Positions 37,021 to 45,909 of a stretch of DNA of 64,000 bases are shown one piece after another. The stretch spans positions 196,858,370 to 196,922,369 of the forward strand of contig CM054115.1 of the NCBI GenBank assembly GCA_028673005.1, given 5' to 3'. The first letter of the stretch is position 1, and the number at the start of each line of letters is the position of its first letter. This stretch comes from Tanypteryx hageni (Eukaryota; Arthropoda; Insecta; Odonata; Petaluridae). The translations under genes and the position numbers were made by a program. The notes under the pieces are model-generated. The model was given only the letters and a program-made list of their open reading frames with translations, was not told the DNA's origin and searched no databases.

Positions 37021-37171
37021 AAGGTACTAGTGGAACACGAAGATTTTGTGCGTCGAAAAGCTCTATCTGTTGAGTATTACCGTGCGGTGTTGCCAGATCG
37101 TTTCATTTTAAAGTGCGATTTCTGACGAAATGAAGCGTCTGACACTTGAACAAAACACACACACACACCTA

Positions 37172-37181
<10 letters not shown>

Positions 37182-37222
<41 letters not shown>
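37182..37222. repeat. (TA)n microsatellite
   Basis: A pure TA tract after a (CA)n/(TG)n stretch at 37138-37180, which itself replaces the end of the mariner element. Confidence 0.95.
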
Positions 37223-37224
<2 letters not shown>

Positions 37225-37379
37225 CAACTTACGGAAAAGGAAAGGTAAAATGAATATATGGATGTCAACAAGGTGTTGGGATGAGGAAACCCAGTGAGCA
37301 CTCACCAATCAGACGACTTCAGGTTGGCGAGGCCCCGGGGATGTCGAAGCGACACACGTAAAATAACACCTTGTTGACA

Positions 37380-37381
<2 letters not shown>
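37223..37381. repeat. Penelope-like terminal unit bounded by a 17-bp perfect inverted repeat
   Basis: AACTTACGGAAAAGGAAAGG leads into GATGTCAACAAGGTGTT (37261-37277), whose exact inverse closes the unit at 37365-37381. The middle has CAGTGAGCACTCACCAATC and TCGAAGCGACACACGTAAA, as in 47.7-48.07 kb, and the start resembles the 3' end of the Penelope-like element at 41.4 kb. Both sides are (TA)n. No ORF. Confidence 0.6.
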
Positions 37382-37439
<58 letters not shown>

Positions 37440-37450
37440 CACACACACAT
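37382..37450. repeat. (TA)n microsatellite
   Basis: About 26 TA units and a short CA tail, directly after the inverted-repeat unit. Confidence 0.95.
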
Positions 37451-38350
37451 ACACCGTATTCACTCTCGTGATTTGCCCTTTTTCACAATGTCTTCACTGA
37501 AATTGCAAACTCTCAACTACGTGCAGTTTACTTAATAATTGAAAGTAAATGCGCCTCCATATTATTTTGTAGTCGTGTTGGCTATTTGCTATTCCGTAAA
37601 CCGCATAAAAATACACAATATGTGCGAAGAATATGGAAGGACAATCAACCGATACAAAATTCGTAATTATACAAAATATACCAAGATTTCCTTTTAAAAT
37701 ATCGGTATCGTATTATCATGGACATTTTAATAGCCAAATATGAATATTTACCTATCTTTAACATTTAATTACCAAGGTGTTATTGTGTACACAACGCCCA
37801 CTTAGCGTACAAGTTACGTTTCTAAACACACGTATGTTGAGCACCTGTACGTACAACGGACAGCGATTAACCATATACACATTTGTTATAAATAGAAATC
37901 CTTTCCTGTGCAAATTCGGGAATCTTTTGACCAAATATTTTCACTACTGCATGTATGAAGTAACAAAAATAAATTGCAAGCACAAAAACAATATATTAAG
38001 ACCGTCTAGCACAATAAATATAGACAGGTACACATTTAAAAATAATTTCCGGTTTAAAATCATATTAAGGTCTTGCTAAATATGATGATTTGTTATAGGT
38101 GAAGAAAAATTAAATGCAGGAAGAAGAAAAAGGGTGCTATCAAAATATTTTTCAAGAGATTTGCCTGATGTTTCAAGAAAATACTTTAGAGTTAATTTTG
38201 GTGGCGAATTTGGAGCTTTATGAGAAGTGGACGTTTTTGAAAACTTATCATCCATTATGGTTTAACTGTGTTAAATGTAAAAGCATAGGCAATGTCAAAG
38301 AGTTTTTGATGATCGATCGCGCATTGCGCAGTAACAGTGTACATGTTGCG
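37451..38350. other. Unassigned AT-rich DNA
   Basis: ORFs of up to 100 codons occur (for example 37777-38079) but match no family I know and have no domain I can see. Confidence 0.35.
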
Positions 38351-38351
38351 A

Positions 38352-39704
38352 CACACCATCTACATCTACATTATACCCTGCAAGTCACCTTTTTGGTGGA
38401 TGGCAGGGGGTGCGGTGCACCAAGGGTCCATAGTTTTCCTACGTTATCTTTTCCTATTATATTCTCTTATCGTCCTAGGAAAAAAGATCTTCTATATCGC
38501 TCCGTTCTACAGTCTATCTCGCGAAACTTCTCCTCACTGTCCTGCCTTCCCAGATACTCCGGGCTTCTGAAAAGTCCTACTACCTCATTCGCTAGACCCT
38601 CCGAGATAAATTTTTCCAATAGTTTAAATCTAGCCTGCAGTCTACATTCCTCTAACGATATCAATTTCAGATTTTTATTAAAGATGTTACGCTTTGTTTA
38701 CTATCGTAATTCCTCTTTACAAATTTAGTTGCCCTGAAATGAACCTTTTCTATCTCGTTAGTGAGTCCCTTTTCGTAGAAATCCCACACAGCCGAGGCAT
38801 ATTTGACCTGCGGTCAAACCAAGGATAAATAACATAATTCTTTCACTTTTTCGGAGCTATTTCAAACTATTCTCTCTATAAAAGCCAGGTTTTTGTTAGC
38901 GGCACCTATCAATCTGCGAATGGGGGTGTCCCACGAGAGATCACGATGGATCGTGATTCCGAGGAATTTAATCGAGTCTAAAACTGGAGTCTCTATTTCG
39001 TCCAACGAATAATTATTATCCAATAAGATACTCTTCTCCAAAAGTTGATGACGCAGTTTTTCTTTTGGTTTATCTCTAACTGCCATTCCTTACACCATGC
39101 AAAAATAACTTCTAGATCATTTTGGAGATACTGGTGGTCTTCCGGATTGCTTATTTCTCTATAGATGACGGTGTCGTCCGCGAAAAGCCTAATTTTACTT
39201 CTGACTACTAAGCTGATGTCGTTTATATAAATTAGAAATAATAACGGACCTATTACACTACCCTGTGGAACGCCAGAGACAACCTCCACTAAGTTCGAAG
39301 ATTTCCCATCTATAACAACCATCTGCTTCCTATGATTTAAAAATTCACGGATCCAACTAACGATTTTAGAATTAACGCCTAAGGTTTCTAATTTCGTTAT
39401 TAACTTCCTGTGAGGTACCTTATCAAAGGCTTTCCTAAAATCTAAGAAGATGGCATCGACCTGCGTATTCTTTTCGCCGCTTCTCAGTATACAATTAACA
39501 AAAAGACCGAGCTGAGTATCACATGACCTACCTTTCCTGAAACCGTGTTGACAATCATCGAACAATAAATTACTATCAAGAAATCGCATTATGTTGCTAA
39601 TGAGCATATGCTAGAGAATCTTACACGATATCGAAGTTAAAGAAATCGGCCTGTAATTTTCTTGGTTCTCCTTGTTGGCGCCCTTATGAATTGGGGTAAC
39701 GTGT
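38352..39704 (-). pseudogene. CR1-type LINE, 5'-truncated copy (RT to 3' end)
   Basis: Minus strand: QHGFRKGRSCDTQLGLFV, IFLDFRKAFDKVPHRKLI (RT catalytic Asp), VVSGVPQGSVIGPLLFLIY, KIRLFADDTVIYREI (ADD box), AWCKEWQLEI, then after a frameshift near 39070 IKFLGITIHRDLSWD, RRLIGAANKNLAFI and a decayed tail. The 3' end is GGGTATAATGTAGATGTAGATG, reversed at 38352-38374, a TGTAGA-type microsatellite tail. It starts abruptly at 39704 in the RT, a typical 5' truncation. Overlaps by 360 bp with the copy at the window end and is very similar there. Confidence 0.9.
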
Positions 39705-39780
39705 GCTAAGCCAGGCCGTGCCCATAAGTCGATCCGCTATTACCGTTTCGCTGGTATAGAAGGACTTTTCGTTGAAGACA
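39705..39780. repeat. Dispersed repeat end, copy 2
   Basis: CCAGGCCGTGCCCATAAG, then TCCGCTATTACCGTTTCGC, matches 18300-18345. It abuts the 5' truncation point of the CR1 copy. Confidence 0.5.
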
Positions 39781-41440
39781 AAGAAAAGTTTTTGTCCCAA
39801 ACTTTTCATTTGATTTTTCAAAGAATCTTTAACCTTTCGTATTTGGGTTGCCGTCCGTAAAATTTCCTGGCTTCGCTCAATTTCACGTTCTAGAAGCACG
39901 TTCCTTGCTATAAGACGCTAGTTTCTCGTTCGTATTCGGTTAACAAGGTTTCCATTATACAATTCTATATTTTATATGTCAATATTGGTGCTGTTTACGC
40001 GAAATATTTTTATGTCAATTACCTGGAACGCATCCCCCGCATAATGAATGGAGTACTGTGTAATAATTTTGAAATGTTCCCGTGTACGGTAATGTTATAA
40101 CTCATAAAGTTGCAAATTAGGCTGCAGGAACCTTTCTCAATACGTGATGGAGAAGCTAATCATAACTCCGGAGTCCCATCACTTTGATGTTGCTAAAGCA
40201 TTAAATCAAGCATTTATACCGTCCGCAGTTAGTATTTGTTTTATTTAATGGACATTTAAGATTTTTATATCTCCAGCAAAATTCTAAAATTAGTGTATTT
40301 ATTTTTATTAATTCCTCTAACTAAAGTTCCGAGCAATTGAAAATGCATAATAGACACGAATTTCACTACAACACTTCTAATTACATAGTAATATAATTGT
40401 TAAATCAAATTAAAAATTGCTTTATAACAATTTTTTATAATTATGTTTTATATGTATATTATTTTTAATATCATGACTTTCTCATATTTTGTATGTGGTT
40501 TGCCATATAATTTGAATTACAAATTCATCTCGCGGCCTCAAAAGGTTGGGCACCCTTGCTCTATAGTAGGTAAAACATTTGTCACAGCTGTCAAAGTGAA
40601 ATGTGAGGTGCAATTCCACAATTTACTAAATAGTGAACAATAAATAGAAATTTGACGTAATTGAATGTTATAGAAAGTAAAAGTAACTTTTGGCAAATAA
40701 AATTTGTGCGGTAAAGAAATATGAGTGAAAATATATTCGTTGAACATTACGCTACACATTTGTTATATAGCCAAAACTATATATACTCTCTGTAACATTA
40801 ATTTAAAATTTAGATTTATTTTTACTTTTATAATGCTGGTTGTCCTGGAAGTTCAATTATTCATTGCCAAAATACCTTAAATAGGTGGTTTTTCTTTTTT
40901 AAGTATATCTTCACGCTGTTTCGGAGCTGTTTCGAATTCTTTCTTGAATAATATTAAACTATTATTTTATGACTTATAGACATCCAAATCCCGTGTTCGT
41001 ATCTCGATTACAACATATTTTAAAATGAAATTTGAGAACGGCATGCAGCGATTCCCATGTATTCATTATGGAGGAGACGAACGCGTGTGGAATCGAACCA
41101 ATTAACTTGAGAAAAATGAACTGCATTGCACACACACGGAAGGTCGTGCTTTCTTACCATAGTTTCGCATTCCGTTTTCACGAAAAAGGGAAAGCTACAT
41201 ATTAGACAAAGAAGGGCATGAGGCTTGGGATGGATGGTCTCTTTCCAATTCTCTCCCTCACCCATGTACACTTGCCAGATTTCACATTTTCTCAAGAGTT
41301 TGCCGGGAAGCCAGAATTCACGAGGCACTGCTTGTGCAATTTTATTGGCCATACCTGTACGTTAACTGAACCTACGTTAGGCGCATGCTGTCTGTATTTT
41401 AATATGTAATTGAAACCCTGATTTAATATTTGTATATATC
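39781..41440. other. Unassigned sequence with a possible hAT end
   Basis: Mostly AT-rich. 40530-40560 reversed reads CAAGGGTGCCCAACC and then a GGCCGCG stretch, like a hAT terminus, but no partner end was found. 41040-41380 has ORFs on both strands, unrecognised. Confidence 0.35.
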
Positions 41441-41603
41441 TATTAACTTAAGGAAAAGAAAAGGTAATGGTGAGGGTAGCAACAAGGTGTTGAAGGAAGC
41501 CCAGCGGACACTTACCAAGTTGAGGACCAAGTTGGCAGGCTGCTGGGGGCGTCAAAGAGACACACGTAAATAAATACGCACACAGAAAAACACATCGAAA
41601 GCA

Positions 41604-41627
41604 TATCGGGCCTATGCCCTTCTTCAG
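41604..41627 (-). ncRNA. Hammerhead-ribozyme-like motif in the Penelope 3' region
   Basis: Minus strand reads CTGAAGA, A, GGGC-ATAG-GCCC (stem II), GATA. Hammerhead consensus is CTGANGA, stem II, GAAA. Compared with it there is one extra base before stem II and GATA in place of GAAA. AUGC followed seven bases later by GUGU could be stem III. No good stem I seen. Penelope-like elements are known to carry hammerhead motifs, so the placement fits, but this copy is probably inactive. Confidence 0.4.
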
Positions 41628-41812
41628 CGATGGAGATAGAGTAACTGAAAGTGACACACTGGGCGGGGAATGACAGGGTGATGTGGGAAGGTTGATGATT
41701 GGAGAAGGTGGGGAGTAGAAAGGGTGGATAGCCAATAGGGTGGGAGTGTGGAATGGTAAAGGGCGAATAGCTACAATGTAATAGTGGAAACATTGTTAGG
41801 GGGCTAATAGGG

Positions 41813-42520
41813 TTAGCGGGGGTTGAGGCCAGGCGGGGAGAAAGAGTCAAGAAGATGTATATGGGCTAGTTCCCTGTGTCGGAGAAGGGAGGCAGGAGTG
41901 TCATAGGGTAAGGCGCGAATAATCCTAACATTGTAGCAACTATTGAAGGGGACATTGTGGGCATTGGCGTGTAATGCAACTAGGAAGGGGCGTCTGAGAG
42001 AAACGCTATTCCGGTGACCGTTCATGCGGATGTTTAACGGATTGCTGGTGAGGCCTACGTAAAACGCGGGACAAAGGGTGCAGGTGAGGAGGTAAATGAC
42101 GTTACAGGTGGTGCATTTGCTTCTAGAGGTGATGGAATAGGTGATGTTGGTAGAGGGACTCGAGAAAGAAGATGAGGGTAGGTGGATAGGGCAAGTGAGG
42201 CAGCGAGGTTTTCTGCAGGGGTGAGACCCTAAGGCAAGAGGCGCTGTAGTAGTGGGAAGTTCCTTCATCCATAAGATATTTCCCAAATTGGGGGCCCGGC
42301 GGAAGGAGAGGAGCGGGGGATTGGCAAATAGGTTGGTAAAGAGGGACTGGTGGGAGGAAGAATTGAGTGGGCAGCATGGAGGATTGTTTTGAGAGCTTCG
42401 TGGATACCAGGAAGGAAAAGTGTCGTAAGAGTGAGTGGAGAGGTTGATGCAAGGATAGTGGGTGGGTGAGGATGGGATCTATTGTGGGTAGGCGTCATCG
42501 CCCTATGGATCTGTTCGCCG
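41813..42520 (-). pseudogene. Penelope-like protein, GIY-YIG endonuclease part
   Basis: The 157-codon ORF 41813-42286 begins in NLGNILWMKELP (preceded in frame by SFRRAPNLGN), followed by SHPCRKPRCLTCPIHLP (Cys-rich linker), KCTTCNVIYLLTCTLCPAFY and VGLTSNPLNIRMNGHR: the GIY and YIG elements, the conserved Arg and the His. It ends HRELAHIHLLDSFSPPGLNPR. This order is typical of the EN domain after RT in Penelope-like elements, which nicks target DNA for priming. Upstream 42290-42520 is in shifted frames. RT is missing, so no function is expected. Confidence 0.85.
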
Positions 42521-42562
42521 ACCAAGACTGGAGGCTAGCCACGTTTGAGAAGAGCGTTCTCG

Positions 42563-42565
42563 AGG

Positions 42566-42599
<34 letters not shown>

Positions 42600-42602
42600 A
42601 TG
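42563..42602. repeat. (TA)n(TG)n microsatellite
   Basis: Short TA then TG run adjoining the 5' end of the Penelope-like element. Confidence 0.9.
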
Positions 42603-42889
42603 TAAATGAAGTAAGTGGCGGTATAATGTTTATAATTTTTACAAATTATGGTCTTTAGTTTAATGAAGATATTGTTCTGTCACACGAAATTTTGGTATAT
42701 TAAACTAAAAAAAATCTTTATTTTACTTTAGCAATGTTAAGATGCATGATGAGAAACTGTTTTGTATGATTTCGTGAGAGACCAAGCTTATATCTGTAAA
42801 TGAAAATTGGTGACTTCAGAAACAATGTGACCAATTGTATCGGTGAACTAGTGCCTTCCGCCATTTGTTGATATATGATAGGATGCAAC

Positions 42890-42891
<2 letters not shown>
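42603..42891. other. Unassigned spacer
   Basis: AT-rich, with no ORF or repeat I recognise. Confidence 0.4.

Positions 42892-42957
<66 letters not shown>
42892..42957. repeat. (TA)n microsatellite
   Basis: About 32 TA units. ORFs reading YIYIYI through this and similar tracts are artefacts. Confidence 0.97.
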
Positions 42958-42959
<2 letters not shown>

Positions 42960-43299
42960 AAGGTACCTATTTTCTTTCGTATGAATGGGGTCGTGGGCAG
43001 GAGAAAGAAAAAGCTGAATTGGTCTTTGTGAATTTCATCCAATACGTCGACTATCAAAATTGCGGCTGTACGGAAATTTCAAAGGGACGAAAACGGGATC
43101 CTTCGAACGAATGAACGGTTCCGTCGGTCAAATACCATGAGATGGCAGACATGTTTTTGTGCTTTAATTGCGAATCAAGGGACGTGTCGCAGGGTAGGGA
43201 GTTTAGCCCTGACGGCGATTCCGTTGTCCTGTTGCAAATGGGCGGAGACATTCAACCGAAGGATAAGATCAATCACACGCAGGTCAAACCATAGATCTC
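42958..43299. other. Unassigned sequence
   Basis: Less AT-rich; nothing recognised on either strand. Confidence 0.35.
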
Positions 43300-43768
43300 T
43301 TGCCTCAAAATGAGAGAGACAGAGAGAGGAATATGAGAGAAGGAATGAAAAGGGATAGAGAAAGGAAGGGATGGAACAAAGAGGAGATAGTGATGAGGAG
43401 AGAAAAAGGTGGAATATAGAGAGAGGGTAGGAGACGGATAGTAGGAGAGGGAGGGTAGAGGGAGATTAGGAGTGGGAGGAGAGGATAGGGAGAATAGGAA
43501 AGGGAGGATAAGAGAGAGGGTGATTTAGAGGGAGGTTAGGAAAAAAATGGCAGGACAGAGAGAAGAAGAGAGGGAGAATAGGAGATAGAGTGATTTAAAA
43601 GGTGGTTAGAAAAGAGAGAAAAGGATAGGGAGAATGAGAGAGGAAGGATAGAAGATAGAGAGAGATATAGATGGAAGGCAGGAGAGGGATGGTAGGAGAA
43701 AGAGTTTACGTGAGGGAGGAGAAGACAAAGATGAATTTATAGGGAGAATAGGAGAGGGTAGGTAGGGA
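43300..43768. repeat. Polypurine tract, about 470 bp
   Basis: The plus strand is almost only A and G, built from GAGAGGGAGGATAGGAGA-type degenerate units. A similar tract lies at 44160-44360. Confidence 0.85.
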
Positions 43769-44131
43769 ATTAAAAAATAACCCCCTCAACCGTAAAATAA
43801 TCCGAGAAACAATCACTCGTCAATAAGAAGGAAATTTAAAAATTTACTGAAATAAAAAAAAAAATATTTTAAATTACCTACCGGTTTGAAGGATGAACGT
43901 CCTCAGAGATATGTTTGTCTAAAACTAGTTAAAGGAGAGGCGAGGAAAAGGAACAGCCACACACACACACACCTACACAATAACTCGGGAAATCGGAAGA
44001 CGCTAAATACGCATTTAGAGAGCTACGCTCTCATCTTCTTTTAATTTTAACAAGATTTTAAATTTCCTTCTTACTGAGGAGTCGTGGTTTCTCGGGATAA
44101 TTTTACGGTTAAGGAGTTTATTTTTTAATTC
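43769..44131. mobile_element. Foldback element with ~80-bp inverted arms, Penelope-like
   Basis: Left arm 43772-43850 (AATTAAAAAATAACCCCCTC, ending GAAGGAAATTTAAAA) is inverted at about 44050-44131. Between the arms the minus strand has a three-way-junction-like stretch (43996-44038), a (TG)n run and GGCTGTTCCTTTTCCTCGCC. The layout resembles Penelope-like terminal repeats, but there is no coding sequence and the assignment is inferred. Confidence 0.5.
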
Positions 44132-44861
44132 CATTCTTTACACTGTAGGATCCAAATTATATTTTCACAAGGGAAGGTAGGATAGGGAGAATAGGAGAGG
44201 CAATTGAAAAGAGAGAGAGTGAGAGAGAGCGGGGGGGAGGGATGGACGGGGGGTAGGTAGGGAGAGAGAGAGGGGTGTAGAGGTTGAGTATGAGAAGGGT
44301 GGATATGGCTATGAGGGAGAGGAGACGAAGGCTGGAAGTCAAGTGTAAAATAAAGAGGAACAAAGAGAAAAGGTTGGATAACTAATGCGTTAATTTTCAA
44401 TTTAGCTGCAGAAGAAATGTTTGTATTCCCTCGAATATAATTTTCTCAAAAAGCAAACGCGTTATTTCCCGAAAATATAGGCGCAGCTAGCAAAATTACG
44501 GATTTGTTCCATTAAATATTGATTTCTTTAAGGTAAAGTTGCATTTATTTTCACAATTTTCGCTAATTTTTTAACAAGTGCGTTTTTTCTTAATTCTCCG
44601 TTCATTTTTCTAGAAAAGCATTTATTTTCGCGAGTGCCAGTTTTACTGCCTAAAATACCCGTTTTATTTCCGCAAGTTAAGATTTGCGTAACGTTGAATT
44701 ATATGAAATAGTTGACATAATCCGAATTGCCTCTAAATAGAGTGATGAATGACAACTTTGCGTAATTTAGTAAATTTTAAACTGTTGAAAAACTAATGAG
44801 AAATTAATCTTGAACTACAAGGATTCCAGCATTTACTTTTAACCATTGATAATCAATCAAA
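44132..44861. other. Polypurine tract and AT-rich spacer
   Basis: 44160-44360 is a second purine-rich tract; 44370-44861 shows no gene or repeat. Confidence 0.5.
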
Positions 44862-44899
44862 GTCTGGGCCAACACTCTAACCACTGCACCACCGGCTCC
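44862..44899 (-). mobile_element. tRNA-like SINE head fragment
   Basis: Minus strand: GGAGCCGGTGGTGCAGTGG, then TTAGAGTGTTGGCCCAGAC, with an A-box GGTGCAGTGGTTAG as at 56945. The B-box half is missing. Confidence 0.4.
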
Positions 44900-45008
44900 C
44901 CGCAGGGAGTTTAAGTGCGGGTTTCCTCCAAATGTATATCATGAGGCACGGTGAAGATAGTGACTAACAGGATTACTCTCGTCTGCGTTTGGTAGCATAG
45001 GTTGGCAC
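44900..45008 (+). pseudogene. CR1 ORF1 (esterase) fragment, piece 1 of 3
   Basis: CTCCAAATGTATATCATGAG, then GCACGGTG and so on, aligns with 61367-61500 of the CR1 copy at the right end: the centre of the SGNH/esterase domain (RCISGGTVP region). It ends at the hAT insertion after GTTGGCAC. Pieces 2 and 3 continue at 49851 and 51040. Confidence 0.75.
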
Positions 45009-45230
45009 TAGGGAATCCAATGCCGGGATCCTAGTCATATTTTATCGGTATCCAATTCCGGTATTGATACGAAAATACCGGTATTTCGGTATTTATTCAA
45101 AACCTGATTTATTCACGCTTATGCCTTATGGAAAGGTATCCCAACCCGCGGCCCCAGAACCTATTCTTGATCTTTCATACAGTAAACCTCTTCGCAACGT
45201 TTAATCGTTCGAACCAGAAAAGAACACCTA

Positions 45231-45371
45231 GTAACATTTTAACAATTTATTTACAAAAGTGACTGAACAAGGTTTCAACTTACTGAGGTCATCAACAGGG
45301 TCTGTCTCTTCAATACGTTGAAACCTGGGTCGTTCACTTTTGTAAATAAATTGTGGAAATGTTACTAATTG
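45231..45371. repeat. Inverted repeat, ~50-bp arms
   Basis: AGTAACATTTTAACAATTTA and the following TTTACAAAAGTGAC and AAGGTTTCAAC are inverted on the right as GTTGAAACC, GTTCACTTTTGTAAATAAA and ATGTTACT. The minus-strand loop has GTTGATGACCTCAG and TTGAAACC, like Penelope-type ends. No ORF. Confidence 0.7.
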
Positions 45372-45843
45372 TTCTTGTTTCATTTTGTTTTTCCACGAAG
45401 TGAAGGATATTAACATACACTTTATTTGATAGTTTAATCTGTAGTAACTCATTTGATCAATAAGGGCCTTTGTATTACATTTCCTGCCAACTTTGTCCCA
45501 TCGGCATTTCTTTTTCCATTTAAGCATAACAGTGAAACATTGTATTCACCGTTTATACAATTACATACAAAGACGCTGTATTGAATATTAACGAGATTAA
45601 AGTTACCCGGCTCCAGTTTATGCCCATCAAAACATATTTCAGATATGTTTTACGAAGTCTTTGAGTTATTCCCTTGAGTCTTAGTCTCGTTGTGAGTGAT
45701 TTGTCGATATTAGTGCTTTAGTTATTTTTACCAGTTTATTCTGAGGTGCATTTGGTGATTACTAGTTTATTTTTCAAGTGATGTGTGCTACGTCCGTCCT
45801 CGATGCTGAATAGGACACGATTTGACGAAATCATTCTAAATAT

Positions 45844-45909
45844 CAAAGGTGAAATACTCCTTTAGCCAAAACAACAAGTTGTTTTGGCTAAAGGAGTATT
45901 TCACCTTTG
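45844..45909. repeat. Perfect 66-nt hairpin
   Basis: Arms of 32 nt (45844-45875 and 45878-45909; CAAAGGTGAAATACTCCTTT and on) match without mismatch around a 2-nt AA loop. Confidence 0.95.

Larger units (their letters stand above)
35161..37150 (-). mobile_element. IS630/mariner element with ~190-bp inverted terminal repeats
   Basis: Left end CAGGGTGTCCGAAAACTCCC after TA. The left arm 35225-35420 and right arm about 36970-37145 are inverted copies, sharing GTGTCAGACGC/GCGTCTGACAC, TTTCGTCAGAAATCGCACTT, and an AACGCGTTTATGTTTTG block further in. The outermost 65 bp of the right arm are replaced by (CA)n/(TA)n, so the right end is lost. The transposase lies between the arms. Confidence 0.85.
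41441..42560 (-). mobile_element. Penelope-like element, 5'-truncated
   Basis: Minus-strand retroelement fragment with the C-terminal GIY-YIG endonuclease region and a 3' terminal region ending CTTTTCTTTTCCTTAAGTT at 41448. The RT domain that should precede it is absent; a (TA)n/(TG)n tract lies just beyond at 42569-42600. The terminal region recurs in part at 37.2 kb and 47.7 kb. Confidence 0.8.

Noticed and set aside
40530..40560. hAT-like end CAAGGGTGCCCAACC (reversed)
   Set aside because: No second end or target duplication found, so no element can be delimited.
41218..42525. Several plus- and minus-strand Pro/Ser-rich ORFs around the Penelope element
   Set aside because: Shadows in other frames of the GIY-YIG coding strand and of its terminal repeat.
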